From an uncultured Fidelibacterota bacterium (GTDB taxonomy: Bacteria > Fidelibacterota > Marinisomatia > Marinisomatales > UBA1611): a stretch of 36,426 nt of DNA. The DNA is taken from contig CACKSF010000010.1 in NCBI GenBank assembly GCA_902602795.1, positions 1 through 36,426 of the forward strand. The letters are read 5' to 3'. The notes under the pieces were generated by a model. The model was not told the origin of the DNA and did no database searches. It saw only the letters and a list, made by a program, of their open reading frames with translations. The translations under genes and the position numbers were made by a program. The first letter of the stretch is position 1. Every line of letters begins with the position of its first letter. Shown one piece after another: positions 9,928 through 20,384 of this stretch.

Positions 9928-11709
9928 ATGCACAGACTTAAAATAATTAGTGCTTACACATTAGCATGTATAGTTATCCTTTTTGGAGATAATGAAAAGA
10001 TAATAATTAATAAGTTAGACCTTATTGGTAATGAGCATGTATCTTTAAATGAGATCCTTTTTATCGTTCGTCAAAGACCCCCTACTTTTTTTTATAGGCA
10101 ACCAGAGTTTAACTCAAGATTGTTAAAACTTGATGCCCTCACATTAAAAAATTATTACCATTCAAAAGGATTTTTAGATGTTCAAATTCAAGAATCTCAT
10201 AAAATCATTGATTCAAAAGCTGATATTTTTTTTAAAATTAATGAAGGAAAAAGATATTATTTAAGTGACCTAAAAATCAATGGTAATCACTCTATTCCAG
10301 ATGCCAGAATTAGTGATCTTTTAGGCTTGTCAATTGGAGATCCATATAACCCAGTTGGAATTAACGATAACCTTTATTTGTTGGAAAATGAGTATTATAA
10401 TTTAGGTAAACTGTTTTTTACTGTAGATATTAAAGATTTGGTTACAGATTCCGTATCTGTAGTAGTAAACATAGAAGAAAAAAAAGATGTTTACATTCAG
10501 AAGACATTTTTTGAAAAAACTGGTAACATTGATTCTACTATTATTCTGCGAGAGTTAACATATGGAGAAGGTGATCTTTACACAAAAAAAGAAACGGATA
10601 AAACTCTAAAACAATTAAGAGAAATGGGAATTTTCTCTATGGCAAATTTAATACCTGTTAGAGTAGCAAATTCTGATTCACTTGTGAATCTAGTAATTGA
10701 ATTCAGAAGATATAAACAAAGAGAATGGTACTCAGCCGGAGGTTATGATCCCATAAGTTTTGCAGAAGGATCACCAGAATTACCTGCTTTAAGTGCTACA
10801 ATTGAATGGCGCAATCGTGCTGCCTATAATACTCCAAAGCAATTTTCAACTAAGATTCTTGCAGGGGTTCCTCTGGAAACTGATTTTGCAAATCCTAGGT
10901 TCAGGTATGATGCAAGTATTTCAAGTAATTGGTTCTTAAATATTAGATTTCCTACTACGATAACAGGATACTTTGAAAGATTCATAATTTATGAGAATTA
11001 TAAAAAGTATGATAAATCAATTGATAGATTTGGAGCAAATTTTAAGCAACGTTTTCAAATAAAAAACCGATCTTATATTGAAAATAAAATAGTATGGGAG
11101 GAGTTTAGCGACAAATCTGAAACTAATATTCAAGAGAGGTCTCTTTTAAGTAAAATATATTTTGATCGTAAAGATGATCCTTTATATCCCAAAAAAGGTT
11201 ATTTAATGGACTTTATTTTTAAATCCACAGGATTTGGAGGTTCTAGGGAATACTTTAAAACAGATGTAACAATTCAATCCTATTATCCAGTTACAATTAA
11301 AAGTGTTCTTGCTTTAAGAATACAATTCGGAAGAATGTGGAATTGGGATGATAATTATAATGATTATTCTTATGAAAAATTTTATCTTGGAGGTAGTACT
11401 TCAATGAGAGCTTGGGATGTATTAAGATTTAGTAATAAAGATGGTATCCCACTTGGAGAGACAATTCGAATGATGACAAACATAGAATGTCGAGCAGATA
11501 TATACAAACTAATTGGGCTTACCATTTTTAGTGATGGTGGGATTTTAACTAGTGAGATGTCTTCTATTTCAATCTCAGATATGAAATGGAATGTAGGTTT
11601 AGGTGTAACAGTTAGAACACCTTTGGGCCCTTTTAGAATAGACTACGCTTATAGATTGAAAGAAAATAAAGAGAGCAGGGTTCAGCTAGGTGTGCAAAAT
11701 CTATTTTAA
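9928..11709 (+). CDS. Omp85/BamA-TamA family outer membrane protein
   Basis: POTRA-like repeats then beta-barrel with 'DDPLYPKKGYLMDF', 'EKFYLGGSTSMRAWD', C-terminal 'RTPLGPFRIDYAYRL...VQLGVQNLF'. Confidence 0.87.
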   Translation: MHRLKIISAYTLACIVILFGDNEKIIINKLDLIGNEHVSLNEILFIVRQRPPTFFYRQPEFNSRLLKLDALTLKNYYHSKGFLDVQIQESHKIIDSKADIFFKINEGKRYYLSDLKINGNHSIPDARISDLLGLSIGDPYNPVGINDNLYLLENEYYNLGKLFFTVDIKDLVTDSVSVVVNIEEKKDVYIQKTFFEKTGNIDSTIILRELTYGEGDLYTKKETDKTLKQLREMGIFSMANLIPVRVANSDSLVNLVIEFRRYKQREWYSAGGYDPISFAEGSPELPALSATIEWRNRAAYNTPKQFSTKILAGVPLETDFANPRFRYDASISSNWFLNIRFPTTITGYFERFIIYENYKKYDKSIDRFGANFKQRFQIKNRSYIENKIVWEEFSDKSETNIQERSLLSKIYFDRKDDPLYPKKGYLMDFIFKSTGFGGSREYFKTDVTIQSYYPVTIKSVLALRIQFGRMWNWDDNYNDYSYEKFYLGGSTSMRAWDVLRFSNKDGIPLGETIRMMTNIECRADIYKLIGLTIFSDGGILTSEMSSISISDMKWNVGLGVTVRTPLGPFRIDYAYRLKENKESRVQLGVQNLF

Positions 11710-11813
11710 TTTTCTGGGAACAATCGTTTGAAAATATAATTTAAATTTAACCAAATACTTTTTGCAATATAAAACATGCATTAGATTTTGGCACTTTTAA
11801 TATGAGGGATATA

Positions 11814-12545
11814 ATGAAATTAAAGTTTATTACTATTTTAGGATTACTATTTTTAACTGGATGTTCAAAATCATCAATTGAGTTATTTGAACTTTCAGAA
11901 AAAAAACTGAAAAATAATCAACCTGCTTTAGCCCTAAAAGATCTAGAAAAGTTATTAGAGAAATTTCCTAATGATAGTCTAGCATCTAATGCATTGTATA
12001 AGATTTCCACAATACATCTCAACTGGCAGAATGATCTTTCTTCTGGGTTTTACACACTAGAAAAACTTGCTAAGAGTTATCCAAAATCTAAACAAGGAGA
12101 GCAGGCAAAAATTGAAATTGAAGAATTTCCAGATTATATATTAAATAAAACTGAATCGTTACGAAAAAAAGAGATGACGAAAGAAGCCATTGAGCACTTA
12201 ATGTTTTTAATCGAAAATTATTCAAAATATAAACTTTTACCAAAAGCTCAATACATGCTAGGTGATATATACATGAATGATTTAAGAGATTTCAATACAG
12301 CAATACAAGAATATAGAAAAGTTATTGAATTTTTCTCTGGATCTGAGCAGGAGCCGCATGCACTATTTATGATAGGATACGTATATGCAAATATTTTGAA
12401 TGATACAAAAAGTGCTAAGGTTGAATATGAAGAATTTTTAAGTAGGTTCCCTAAACACGAGTTATCACCATCCGTAAAATTTGAAATTGATTATTTAGGA
12501 AAAAGTGTCGATGAAATTCCAGCCTTAAAACATATAACATCTTAA
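11814..12545 (+). CDS. Tetratricopeptide-repeat lipoprotein, BamD-like
   Basis: Signal peptide with lipobox LTGC (FLTGCSKSS); TPR-like repeats. Start ATG 11814 preceded by GAGGG. Confidence 0.7.
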   Translation: MKLKFITILGLLFLTGCSKSSIELFELSEKKLKNNQPALALKDLEKLLEKFPNDSLASNALYKISTIHLNWQNDLSSGFYTLEKLAKSYPKSKQGEQAKIEIEEFPDYILNKTESLRKKEMTKEAIEHLMFLIENYSKYKLLPKAQYMLGDIYMNDLRDFNTAIQEYRKVIEFFSGSEQEPHALFMIGYVYANILNDTKSAKVEYEEFLSRFPKHELSPSVKFEIDYLGKSVDEIPALKHITS

Positions 12546-12552
12546 TTAAAAC

Positions 12553-13551
12553 ATGATGAATAACTTTAGCTTAACTGAGATCAACGAAAAAATTTCTGAA
12601 CGATCAAAATTTATTGATAGTCTGAAAAAAAGCATGTCAAGTGTAGTCTCTGGGCAATCTGAATTAATTAATAAACTAATTATTGCCATTCTCGCAGATG
12701 GGCATATATTATTAGAAGGATTACCTGGGCTAGCTAAAACTTTAATGGTTAAAACACTCTCAAAGTTAATCAAGACTGATTTTCAAAGGATTCAGTTCAC
12801 TCCAGATATGCTTCCAGCTGATTTATTGGGAACTTTGGTTTACAACCAAAAAACTGGAGAATTTGATATTAGAAAAGGACCAGTTTTTTCTAATATTATT
12901 CTAGCCGATGAAATAAATAGATCACCAGCAAAAGTTCAGAGTGCATTGCTTGAAGCTATGCAGGAAAGACAAATAACTATTGGAGAAGAAACTTTTCTTT
13001 TAGATAAGCCATTTTTAGTCATGGCTACTCAAAATCCAATTGAGCAGGAAGGTACTTATCCCCTTCCAGAGGCACAAGTTGACAGGTTTTTATTTAAATT
13101 AATAGTTAATTATCCTAGTTTAGATTCTGAAAGAGTAATCCTTCGACAAAATACTAAATCAAACAAAAATAAAGAAGTAGCATCAATTGTTTCGAGAAAT
13201 GAAATAATTGATGCTCAGGAAGTAATCGAAGAAATATACGTTGATGAAAAAGTTGAGGATTATATTTTAAATTTAATATTTGCGACTAGAGACCCATCAA
13301 ACAATGGATTAGAAGATTTAGAAGGTATAATTGATTATGGAGCTTCTCCTCGAGCTACAATAAATTTAGTTCGAGCAGCAAAAGCCAGGGCTTTCACTGA
13401 AAATAGAGGCTATATCACACCAGAGGATATTAGAAATATTGGTGCAGATGTTTTGCGTCATCGAATAATTCTTTCTTATGAAGCAGAAGCAGAAGAATTG
13501 ACTTCCGAGGATGTAATTCAAAGGTTATTTGAAGTAGTAGAAGTACCTTAA
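12553..13551 (+). CDS. MoxR-family AAA+ ATPase
   Basis: GHILLEGLPGLAKTLMVKTL, MATQNPIEQEGTYPLPEAQVDRFLFK, DYGASPRATINLVRAAKARAF. Confidence 0.93.
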   Translation: MMNNFSLTEINEKISERSKFIDSLKKSMSSVVSGQSELINKLIIAILADGHILLEGLPGLAKTLMVKTLSKLIKTDFQRIQFTPDMLPADLLGTLVYNQKTGEFDIRKGPVFSNIILADEINRSPAKVQSALLEAMQERQITIGEETFLLDKPFLVMATQNPIEQEGTYPLPEAQVDRFLFKLIVNYPSLDSERVILRQNTKSNKNKEVASIVSRNEIIDAQEVIEEIYVDEKVEDYILNLIFATRDPSNNGLEDLEGIIDYGASPRATINLVRAAKARAFTENRGYITPEDIRNIGADVLRHRIILSYEAEAEELTSEDVIQRLFEVVEVP

Positions 13552-13558
13552 ATACTAA

Positions 13559-14434
13559 ATGATTCCTAAAAAGATTTTTCAAAAAGTTAAGCGGATTGAA
13601 ATTAAAACTCGTGGATTAGTTAATGATCTTTTTGGGGGGGAATATCATTCTATTTTTAAAGGAAGAGGTATGACGTTTTCTGAAGTTCGTGAGTACAATC
13701 CTGGTGATGATATAAGGCTGATAGATTGGAATGTAACTGCTAGAGCAGGTTCACCTTTTGTAAAAGTTTTTGAAGAAGAACGAGAATTAACAGTTTTTTT
13801 GCTTGTTGACATCTCATCCTCTGGAAAATTTGGAACTGGAAGTCAGCTAAAAAAAGATTATAGCGCCGAAATTGCCTCTGTTTTAGGATTTTCTGCGATA
13901 AAAAACAATGATAAAGTCGGCCTTATTTTATTTTCAGATATTGTAGAAAAATATATCGTCCCTAAAAAAGGGAAAACTCATGTTCTTAGAGTTATAAGAG
14001 AATTATTATTTAGGGATCCAATTGGTTCTAAAACTTCTATTTGTCAAGCTCTTGATTATTTATTAAAAGTTGCAAAAAGAAAATGCGTGGTGTTTTTAAT
14101 ATCTGATTTTTTGGATGATAATTATTTAACCTCCTTGAAAGTTGTAAATAAAAAACATGATATTGTAGCTATTCAAATATTAGACCCAGCCGAATTAGAC
14201 TTCCCAGACTTGGGTTTTTTTAAGGTTGAGGACCCTGAAACAGGAGAGATGTTTTGGATAGATACTTCATCTAAAAAAATGATGAAAGAGTTGAAGGAAG
14301 AAATAAGTATTAAACAATTAAACTTTAAAAAAAGAATGAGAAAGTTTGGAATAGATTTAGTTTCAATTTCAACTGATGAAGATTTTGTTGATCCCTTATT
14401 ATCTTTTTTTAAATCAAGAGAAAAAAGAAATTAG
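13559..14434 (+). CDS. DUF58 domain-containing protein (MoxR-associated)
   Basis: GRGMTFSEVREYNPGDDIRLIDWNVTARAGSPFVKVFEEERELTVFLLVDIS, classic DUF58. Confidence 0.92.
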   Translation: MIPKKIFQKVKRIEIKTRGLVNDLFGGEYHSIFKGRGMTFSEVREYNPGDDIRLIDWNVTARAGSPFVKVFEEERELTVFLLVDISSSGKFGTGSQLKKDYSAEIASVLGFSAIKNNDKVGLILFSDIVEKYIVPKKGKTHVLRVIRELLFRDPIGSKTSICQALDYLLKVAKRKCVVFLISDFLDDNYLTSLKVVNKKHDIVAIQILDPAELDFPDLGFFKVEDPETGEMFWIDTSSKKMMKELKEEISIKQLNFKKRMRKFGIDLVSISTDEDFVDPLLSFFKSREKRN

Positions 14435-15285
14435 TGATATATCTATTATTTTTTTTTCAATCTATATTATTTTCTAAAGGTCTCCTAATAAGCTCAGAAT
14501 TGGACACAAACAAAGCCTATATTGGTGAAATTATAAGATGGTCAATTAAGTTAGAAGGTAATGATAGCTTTAATTACAATTTTCCAAAATTAAATATTGA
14601 TAATGATACGATTAAAGTAAAACAACTTTTATCATTAAATAACACAAATAATCAAATTGAATTTGAGATAATATCTTGGGATACTGGAAGGTTTACAACT
14701 CCAAGTTATTCTATTGAAATATTAGATGATAATGGAAGAGTAGAGTTTCTTATGACCGCTCCATCTAAAGAATATTCTATTTTATCTATATTGTCAACAT
14801 TGCAAGATAAAAATTTTAGACCGCTTAAGGGACCAGTTCCAGTCAGCGGTTTATGGCCGATAAAAAATTTAATTTTAGTTATTGTCATAATAACAATAGT
14901 TTATGCAATAATTACTGTTTGGAAAAAACGCGAAAAAAAATTTTACAATAAAATAAACTATAAATATATAGAGTTGCCGAAAGATAGGGCATTTAGGCGC
15001 CTTGAAGAATTAAACTCTAGCCAGTTCACAAAAGATTTTTATACAAAATTATCACATATTTTTAGAGAATATATTGAGACAAAATACTATATTCGTACTC
15101 TTGAAATGACAACTGAAGAAATAAAGGAATCCAGATCTCTTTTTCCGATGGAAGATCTTCAATTTGAAGAGTTGATTGTATTCTTAAATCTTTCTGATCA
15201 TGTAAAATATGCACTTCAAATGCCTACTAAGTCCGAAATGGAACTGGATAAAGAAAAAATAAAAACTATTATTAGTAACCTTTAA
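14434..15285 (+). CDS. BatD/DUF4381-like membrane protein of the MoxR-DUF58 operon
   Basis: N-terminal signal/beta domain, one TM (NLILVIVIITIVYAIITVW), cytoplasmic helical tail 'SHIFREYIETKYYIRTLEMTTEEI'. GTG start overlaps the DUF58 stop. Confidence 0.6.
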   Translation: MIYLLFFFQSILFSKGLLISSELDTNKAYIGEIIRWSIKLEGNDSFNYNFPKLNIDNDTIKVKQLLSLNNTNNQIEFEIISWDTGRFTTPSYSIEILDDNGRVEFLMTAPSKEYSILSILSTLQDKNFRPLKGPVPVSGLWPIKNLILVIVIITIVYAIITVWKKREKKFYNKINYKYIELPKDRAFRRLEELNSSQFTKDFYTKLSHIFREYIETKYYIRTLEMTTEEIKESRSLFPMEDLQFEELIVFLNLSDHVKYALQMPTKSEMELDKEKIKTIISNL

Positions 15286-15326
15286 TTAATCTTCTGGTTT
15301 ATTATTCAACTCATTTGAACAGTGTA

Positions 15327-15356
15327 TTGAGTATTGTAAATTTGAATGAATAAAAT
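15327..15356 (+). promoter_or_regulatory. Candidate promoter for efp operon: TTGAGT-N18-TAAAAT
   Basis: Sequence match only, in the gap before efp. Confidence 0.3.
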
Positions 15357-15379
15357 ATTAATAAATTTTAGGAAGTTAT

Positions 15380-15943
15380 ATGGCAAGTACTGCTAATATT
15401 AAAAATGGTGTTGTAATTTTACATAAAAACAAACGGATGAAGGTTATAGAATTTCAACATGTTAAACCTGGTAAGGGTGGTGCGTTTGTAAGAACTAAGC
15501 TAAAAGATATTCAATCAGGAAAAATTATTGATGAAACATTCAATGCTGGGCATAAGCTTGAGTTTATTAGAGTAGAAGCTAAATCAATGCAGTTTCTATA
15601 TGTTGACGGTGAAAATCATATATTTATGGATAGTGAGACTTTTGATCAAATAAATGTCATCACAAAATCTATTGGATACAAAAAAAACTTTCTAATCGCT
15701 GGCACTGTTGTAGATTTACTTTTTGACGAAGATGAAGTCCTTGATGTAAGGCTACCTTCCCATGTAATCTTGGAAGTATCGAAGACAGAGCCCGGATTTA
15801 AAGGTAACACTGCTACTGGAGCTAATAAGCCTGCTACGTTGGAAACAGGGTATGTGTTAAATGTTCCCTTATTTATAGATGAGGGAGACAAACTAAGAAT
15901 TGATACTCGTACTGGAGAGTATGTCGAAAGGTCAAAAGATTAA
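15380..15943 (+). CDS. efp: Elongation factor P
   Basis: KRMKVIEFQHVKPGKGGAFVRTKLKD, C-terminal 'GDKLRIDTRTGEYVER'. Confidence 0.95.
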   Translation: MASTANIKNGVVILHKNKRMKVIEFQHVKPGKGGAFVRTKLKDIQSGKIIDETFNAGHKLEFIRVEAKSMQFLYVDGENHIFMDSETFDQINVITKSIGYKKNFLIAGTVVDLLFDEDEVLDVRLPSHVILEVSKTEPGFKGNTATGANKPATLETGYVLNVPLFIDEGDKLRIDTRTGEYVERSKD

Positions 15944-15961
15944 AATATACTAGGAGAAAAA

Positions 15962-16441
15962 ATGTGGCAGGATAAGCTTAAAGAGATTATATATATACTT
16001 GAGAATTCTAATGTAAATGAGATTGAAATAAAATCTTGGGGCCATCAATATCGAGTTGTGAAAAACTCTACATTGATTTCTAGCGGAGGAAGTAATTTAG
16101 AACAACCAGTTGTAGTAGGAAAACAAGAAGTCGAGATTCAGAATAATCCAAAAGATGAACTTAATTTAAGCGCTTCGCAAAACGACAACGAAGGTACGAC
16201 AAAAGAAAAGGTCCTTTCGCCAATGCCAGGCACATTTTATGCGGCTCCAACCCCTGAAGATGATAATTATGTCAAGATTGGCGATAATGTCAAAATAGGA
16301 CAAACGCTCTGCATCATTGAAGCAATGAAAATAATGAATGAAATTGAATCAGATTTTGATGGTGTTGTAACTGAAATTAAAGTTGATGATGGTAATCCTG
16401 TCGAATATAACCAAATCCTTTTTACTATTAATCCTGAATAA
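15962..16441 (+). CDS. accB: Acetyl-CoA carboxylase biotin carboxyl carrier protein
   Basis: Biotinylation motif IIEAMKIMNEIES; followed by accC; SD AGGAG. Confidence 0.93.
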   Translation: MWQDKLKEIIYILENSNVNEIEIKSWGHQYRVVKNSTLISSGGSNLEQPVVVGKQEVEIQNNPKDELNLSASQNDNEGTTKEKVLSPMPGTFYAAPTPEDDNYVKIGDNVKIGQTLCIIEAMKIMNEIESDFDGVVTEIKVDDGNPVEYNQILFTINPE

Positions 16442-16447
16442 AGTTCA

Positions 16448-17803
16448 ATGTACAATAAAATTTTAATTGCTAACAGAGGTGAGATTGCTCTAAGAGTAAT
16501 TAGGGCATGCAATGAGCTAGGTATAAAAACTGTTGCAATTTATTCAACAGCCGATGAATTATCCCTACATGTGAAATTTGCTGATGAAGCAGTATGCATA
16601 GGGCCTCCACCTAGTAGTGACAGTTACTTAAATATTCCAAGAATAATAGCTGCTGCTGAAATTACCGATGCTGATGCTATACATCCTGGATATGGCTTTT
16701 TATCTGAATCAGCTAAATTTTCTAAAATCTGTAGTGAAAATAAAATCACTTTCCTAGGACCTAGTCCTACTATTATTGACTCAATGGGCAATAAAGCAAA
16801 AGCAAAGCAAACCATGAAAAAAGCTGGAGTGCCTGTAGTCCCTGGTGGAGATGGTACTCTTAGTGGTCCTGAAGAAGCTTTATTAAAAGCGAATGAAATG
16901 GGATATCCTGTTATGCTAAAAGCATCCGCTGGCGGAGGGGGGCGAGGTATGCGTTTTGTAGAAGACGAATCAAATGTGATATCTGCTTTTAAATCAGCTA
17001 ATCAAGAAGCCCTTACATCTTTTGGCAACGGCGATATTTATATTGAAAAATTCATTGAAAACCCAAGGCATATAGAAGTACAAGTTTTAGGTGACTCTTT
17101 TGGTAATATTATTCATTTGGGAGAGAGAGAATGCTCTATTCAACGTCGCCATCAAAAACTTATTGAAGAGTCCCCTTCACCATTAGTTGACTCCAGCACT
17201 CGAGAAAGGATAGGGAAAGCGGCAATTAGAGGCGCAAAAGCAGTTAAATATATTGGAGTTGGCACAATAGAATTTTTGATGGATAAAAATAAAAATTTTT
17301 ATTTTATGGAAATGAATACTCGAATCCAAGTAGAGCATCCGGTTACTGAAATGGTTACAGGAGTTGATTTAATAAAACAACAAATTCTAATGCATGCTGG
17401 AGAGAAAATCATAGAACCTAGGGAACTAAAGTTACGAGGTCACTCCATAGAATGCCGAATAAATGCAGAAGATCCATCCAATAACTTTTTACCCTTTCCA
17501 GGAAATATAACTTCTTTTCATATGCCTGGTGGTAAGGGAGTTAGAGTTGATTCACATGCATACTCTGGGTATGAAATACCTAGATATTATGATTCAATGA
17601 TTGGCAAAATTATTGTACATGCAAAAAGTAGAAAGAGGGCCATATTAAGAATGCAAAGAGCATTACAAGAGACAATAATAGATGGCCCAAAAACAACGAT
17701 TCCATACCAATTAGCTATTATGAAGGATAATAAATTTATATCTGGAAATTTTGACACAAGTTTTCTTGAAAACTTTGAATACAAAAATAAAATAAATAAA
17801 TAG
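16448..17803 (+). CDS. accC: Acetyl-CoA carboxylase biotin carboxylase subunit
   Basis: [55 protein letters not shown]. Confidence 0.96.
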   Translation: MYNKILIANRGEIALRVIRACNELGIKTVAIYSTADELSLHVKFADEAVCIGPPPSSDSYLNIPRIIAAAEITDADAIHPGYGFLSESAKFSKICSENKITFLGPSPTIIDSMGNKAKAKQTMKKAGVPVVPGGDGTLSGPEEALLKANEMGYPVMLKASAGGGGRGMRFVEDESNVISAFKSANQEALTSFGNGDIYIEKFIENPRHIEVQVLGDSFGNIIHLGERECSIQRRHQKLIEESPSPLVDSSTRERIGKAAIRGAKAVKYIGVGTIEFLMDKNKNFYFMEMNTRIQVEHPVTEMVTGVDLIKQQILMHAGEKIIEPRELKLRGHSIECRINAEDPSNNFLPFPGNITSFHMPGGKGVRVDSHAYSGYEIPRYYDSMIGKIIVHAKSRKRAILRMQRALQETIIDGPKTTIPYQLAIMKDNKFISGNFDTSFLENFEYKNKINK

Positions 17804-17811
17804 GTTATTAT

Positions 17812-18189
17812 ATGTCTGTACCAAATCATTTACTCTACACTAAAGATCATGAATGGGTTGAGTTCAAAGAGGAATATGCAATAGTTGGGATTACTGATTA
17901 TGCACAAAGTCAATTAGGAGATGTGATTTTTGTCGAATTTCCTGAAATTGGAGAAGATTTACATTCTGGATCTTCCTTTGGAGAGGTTGAAGCAGTTAAA
18001 ACGGTTTCAGATTTATTTGCGCCCATATCAGGGAAAGTATTATCTGTTAATGAAGAAATAGAAGATGCCCCAGATCTTGTAAATTCTGATCCTTACAAAA
18101 AGGGTTGGCTAATAAAAATATCTCCATCAAAACTTGAAGAAAAAGATGGTCTTATGAATTTTGAAGAGTATAAAAGTTTTATAAGTTGA
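17812..18189 (+). CDS. gcvH: Glycine cleavage system H protein
   Basis: LLYTKDHEWVEF, GEVEAVKTVSDLFAPISGKVLSVNEE lipoyl motif. Confidence 0.95.
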   Translation: MSVPNHLLYTKDHEWVEFKEEYAIVGITDYAQSQLGDVIFVEFPEIGEDLHSGSSFGEVEAVKTVSDLFAPISGKVLSVNEEIEDAPDLVNSDPYKKGWLIKISPSKLEEKDGLMNFEEYKSFIS

Positions 18190-18930
18190 ATGTCAGTCTT
18201 CCAATCATTAATTGATGTTTACAATAACAGAGGTGCATGTTACGTAATTCTTATTGATCCAGATAATAAAAATGATGGTTCGATTCTATCTCAAGTAGAA
18301 ATGGCAAATTGTTCAGAGGTAGATGCTATTTTTGTTGGTGGAAGTTTAATGATGGACGGGAAATCAAATGATAGAGTCAAAAAGATAAAACAAATAGCTA
18401 ATGTTCCTGTTATATTATTCCCTGGTGGGGTAAATCAAATAAATTCTAACTACGATGCAATGTTATTTTTATCTCTTTTGTCTGGAAGAAACCCACATTA
18501 TTTAATAGGAGAGCAAGTTATTTCTGCACCAATTGTTAAGGATATAGGGTTAGAAGCTATTTCAACCGGTTATATTCTTTTAGATGGAGGGAACGTTACC
18601 TCTGTTGAATTCATGAGTGGAACAAGACCCATTCCAATGGATAAGAAAGATATAGTAGCTTCTCATGCACTTGCTGGACAATATTTAGGAATGAAGTCAA
18701 TTTATCTCGAAGCAGGTAGTGGAGCAAAAAATCATATACCAAGTGATATTGTAAATTCAGTATCTAATCTTGTTTCGATACCTATAATAGCTGGTGGTGG
18801 CATTTCTTCCCCAGAAATCGCGGAAAAATTAGTAAAAGCTGGAGCATCTATTATTGTTACTGGTACTGCTATTGAGAAAAATCATAGTTGCATGAGTGAT
18901 TTTGCAAAAGCGGTTCATTGGAAAGGTTAG
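18190..18930 (+). CDS. Geranylgeranylglyceryl phosphate synthase (GGGPS/PcrB) family protein
   Basis: VILIDPDNKN, AIFVGGSLM, PVILFPGGVNQI, STGYILLDGG, YLEAGSGA, PIIAGGGISSPEIAEKLVKAGASIIVTGTAIEKN. Confidence 0.9.
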   Translation: MSVFQSLIDVYNNRGACYVILIDPDNKNDGSILSQVEMANCSEVDAIFVGGSLMMDGKSNDRVKKIKQIANVPVILFPGGVNQINSNYDAMLFLSLLSGRNPHYLIGEQVISAPIVKDIGLEAISTGYILLDGGNVTSVEFMSGTRPIPMDKKDIVASHALAGQYLGMKSIYLEAGSGAKNHIPSDIVNSVSNLVSIPIIAGGGISSPEIAEKLVKAGASIIVTGTAIEKNHSCMSDFAKAVHWKG

Positions 18931-19503
18931 ATGAAAGATCAAATCATAAATGAAATAAGAGAAAATATTTTTGTCAATAAATCCGTTATTGAAAAATGTG
19001 TGGACTCGATCGAGTTAGCTGCAAATGTTATGGTCTCAATCATTAAATCTGGAAATAAAATTTTATGGTGTGGTAATGGAGGAAGTGCGGCGGATGCTCA
19101 GCATCTCGCTACAGAACTAATGGGTGGTATGGGAAGCTATGATAGAAAACCTTTTCCGAGTCTGGCTTTAACTACTGATACTTCTTTCCTGACTGCATGG
19201 TCAAATGATACTGAGTTTGAATCAGTATTTTCTAGGCAAATTCAAGGCATTGGAAACCAAAATGACTTATTAATTGGTATTTCAACAAGTGGAAATTCTG
19301 ATAATATAATTGCGGCTATTAAACAAGCTAAGTTTAAAGGACTTAAAACTATCTTATTTACTGGCAGGACAGGGGGAAAAATGAAAAATTTGGCTGATGT
19401 AACCATTTTTGTTCCTAGCGATAATACGCAAAGAATACAAGAGTCACACATAATGATTGGACAAATTCTTTGTGGATTAATAGAAAAAAAAATAATTGAT
19501 TAA
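18931..19503 (+). CDS. gmhA: Sedoheptulose-7-phosphate isomerase (phosphoheptose isomerase)
   Basis: KILWCGNGGSAADAQHLATELMGG, SNDTEFESVFSRQI, GISTSGNSDNIIAAI, QESHIMIGQILC. Confidence 0.92.
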   Translation: MKDQIINEIRENIFVNKSVIEKCVDSIELAANVMVSIIKSGNKILWCGNGGSAADAQHLATELMGGMGSYDRKPFPSLALTTDTSFLTAWSNDTEFESVFSRQIQGIGNQNDLLIGISTSGNSDNIIAAIKQAKFKGLKTILFTGRTGGKMKNLADVTIFVPSDNTQRIQESHIMIGQILCGLIEKKIID

Positions 19504-20382
19504 TTGAAAGAATATCTAAAAGAATATCTTATCACTATTAGAATTGAGAGAAACTTATCTCCTAAAACATGTGATGCTTATAAGAGAGATTTAACGGATT
19601 ATTTGAGTTTTATAAAAGCAGAGAAGATTACCAATATCACACAAATGGACATTCGAAATTATATTAGAGAATTAGATAATAGAGAATTAGCCCCATCAAG
19701 TATATCAAGAAGATTTTCATCCATTAGGTCTTATCATAAATTTTTGAGTGCAGAAAAACTAATGAATGATAATCCCACATTAATTTTATCAGGTCCCAAA
19801 TCACCAAAAAAATTGCCATCTGTTTTAAGCGAAAATGAAATTTCCTCTATTATAAACTGTATCGACGAAACATCTCAATTTGGGAAGAGAGATAAGGCAA
19901 TAATCGAAATGTTGTACTCTTGTGGGTTGCGGGTTTCGGAATTATGTGATTTAGACCTATCTAATTTATTTTTAGATGATGATTTAATTAGGATTTTTGG
20001 TAAGGGTATGAAAGAGCGTTTGTTGCCTATTGGCAAAAGAGCAAAGACATATTTAAATAATTACCTGATACATGTAAGATCAAGTTTCAAAAAGAAAGAT
20101 CAATCTAGTTCTGTATTTCTTAGTAGAAATGGTAAACCTTTAACTCGAGCAATGATTAATAAAATCATAAATAAATGGTCCTCTTTATCTGGGATTCTCA
20201 AAACAGTCTCTCCTCATACTCTTAGACATTCATTTGCAACCCATTTATTGGAGGGAGGAGCAGATTTAAGGTTTGTACAAGCTTTATTGGGGCATAGTGA
20301 TATTACTACTACGCAAATATATACACATTTGGATAAAGAACATCTTCGAGAGGTCTACAAGACCCATCATCCTAGGAGTTAA
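19504..20382 (+). CDS. XerC/XerD-family tyrosine recombinase
   Basis: SAM-like N-domain; LYSCGLRVSELCDL, HTLRHSFATHLLEGGADLRFVQALLGHSDITTTQIYTH. TTG start. Confidence 0.92.
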   Translation: MKEYLKEYLITIRIERNLSPKTCDAYKRDLTDYLSFIKAEKITNITQMDIRNYIRELDNRELAPSSISRRFSSIRSYHKFLSAEKLMNDNPTLILSGPKSPKKLPSVLSENEISSIINCIDETSQFGKRDKAIIEMLYSCGLRVSELCDLDLSNLFLDDDLIRIFGKGMKERLLPIGKRAKTYLNNYLIHVRSSFKKKDQSSSVFLSRNGKPLTRAMINKIINKWSSLSGILKTVSPHTLRHSFATHLLEGGADLRFVQALLGHSDITTTQIYTHLDKEHLREVYKTHHPRS

Positions 20383-20384
20383 GT

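Noticed and set aside
14447-14458. T9 run near the start of the BatD-like gene as a possible second slippage site
   Set aside because: Lies in a hydrophobic signal-peptide region and the downstream frame is intact, so there is no sign of a frame break.
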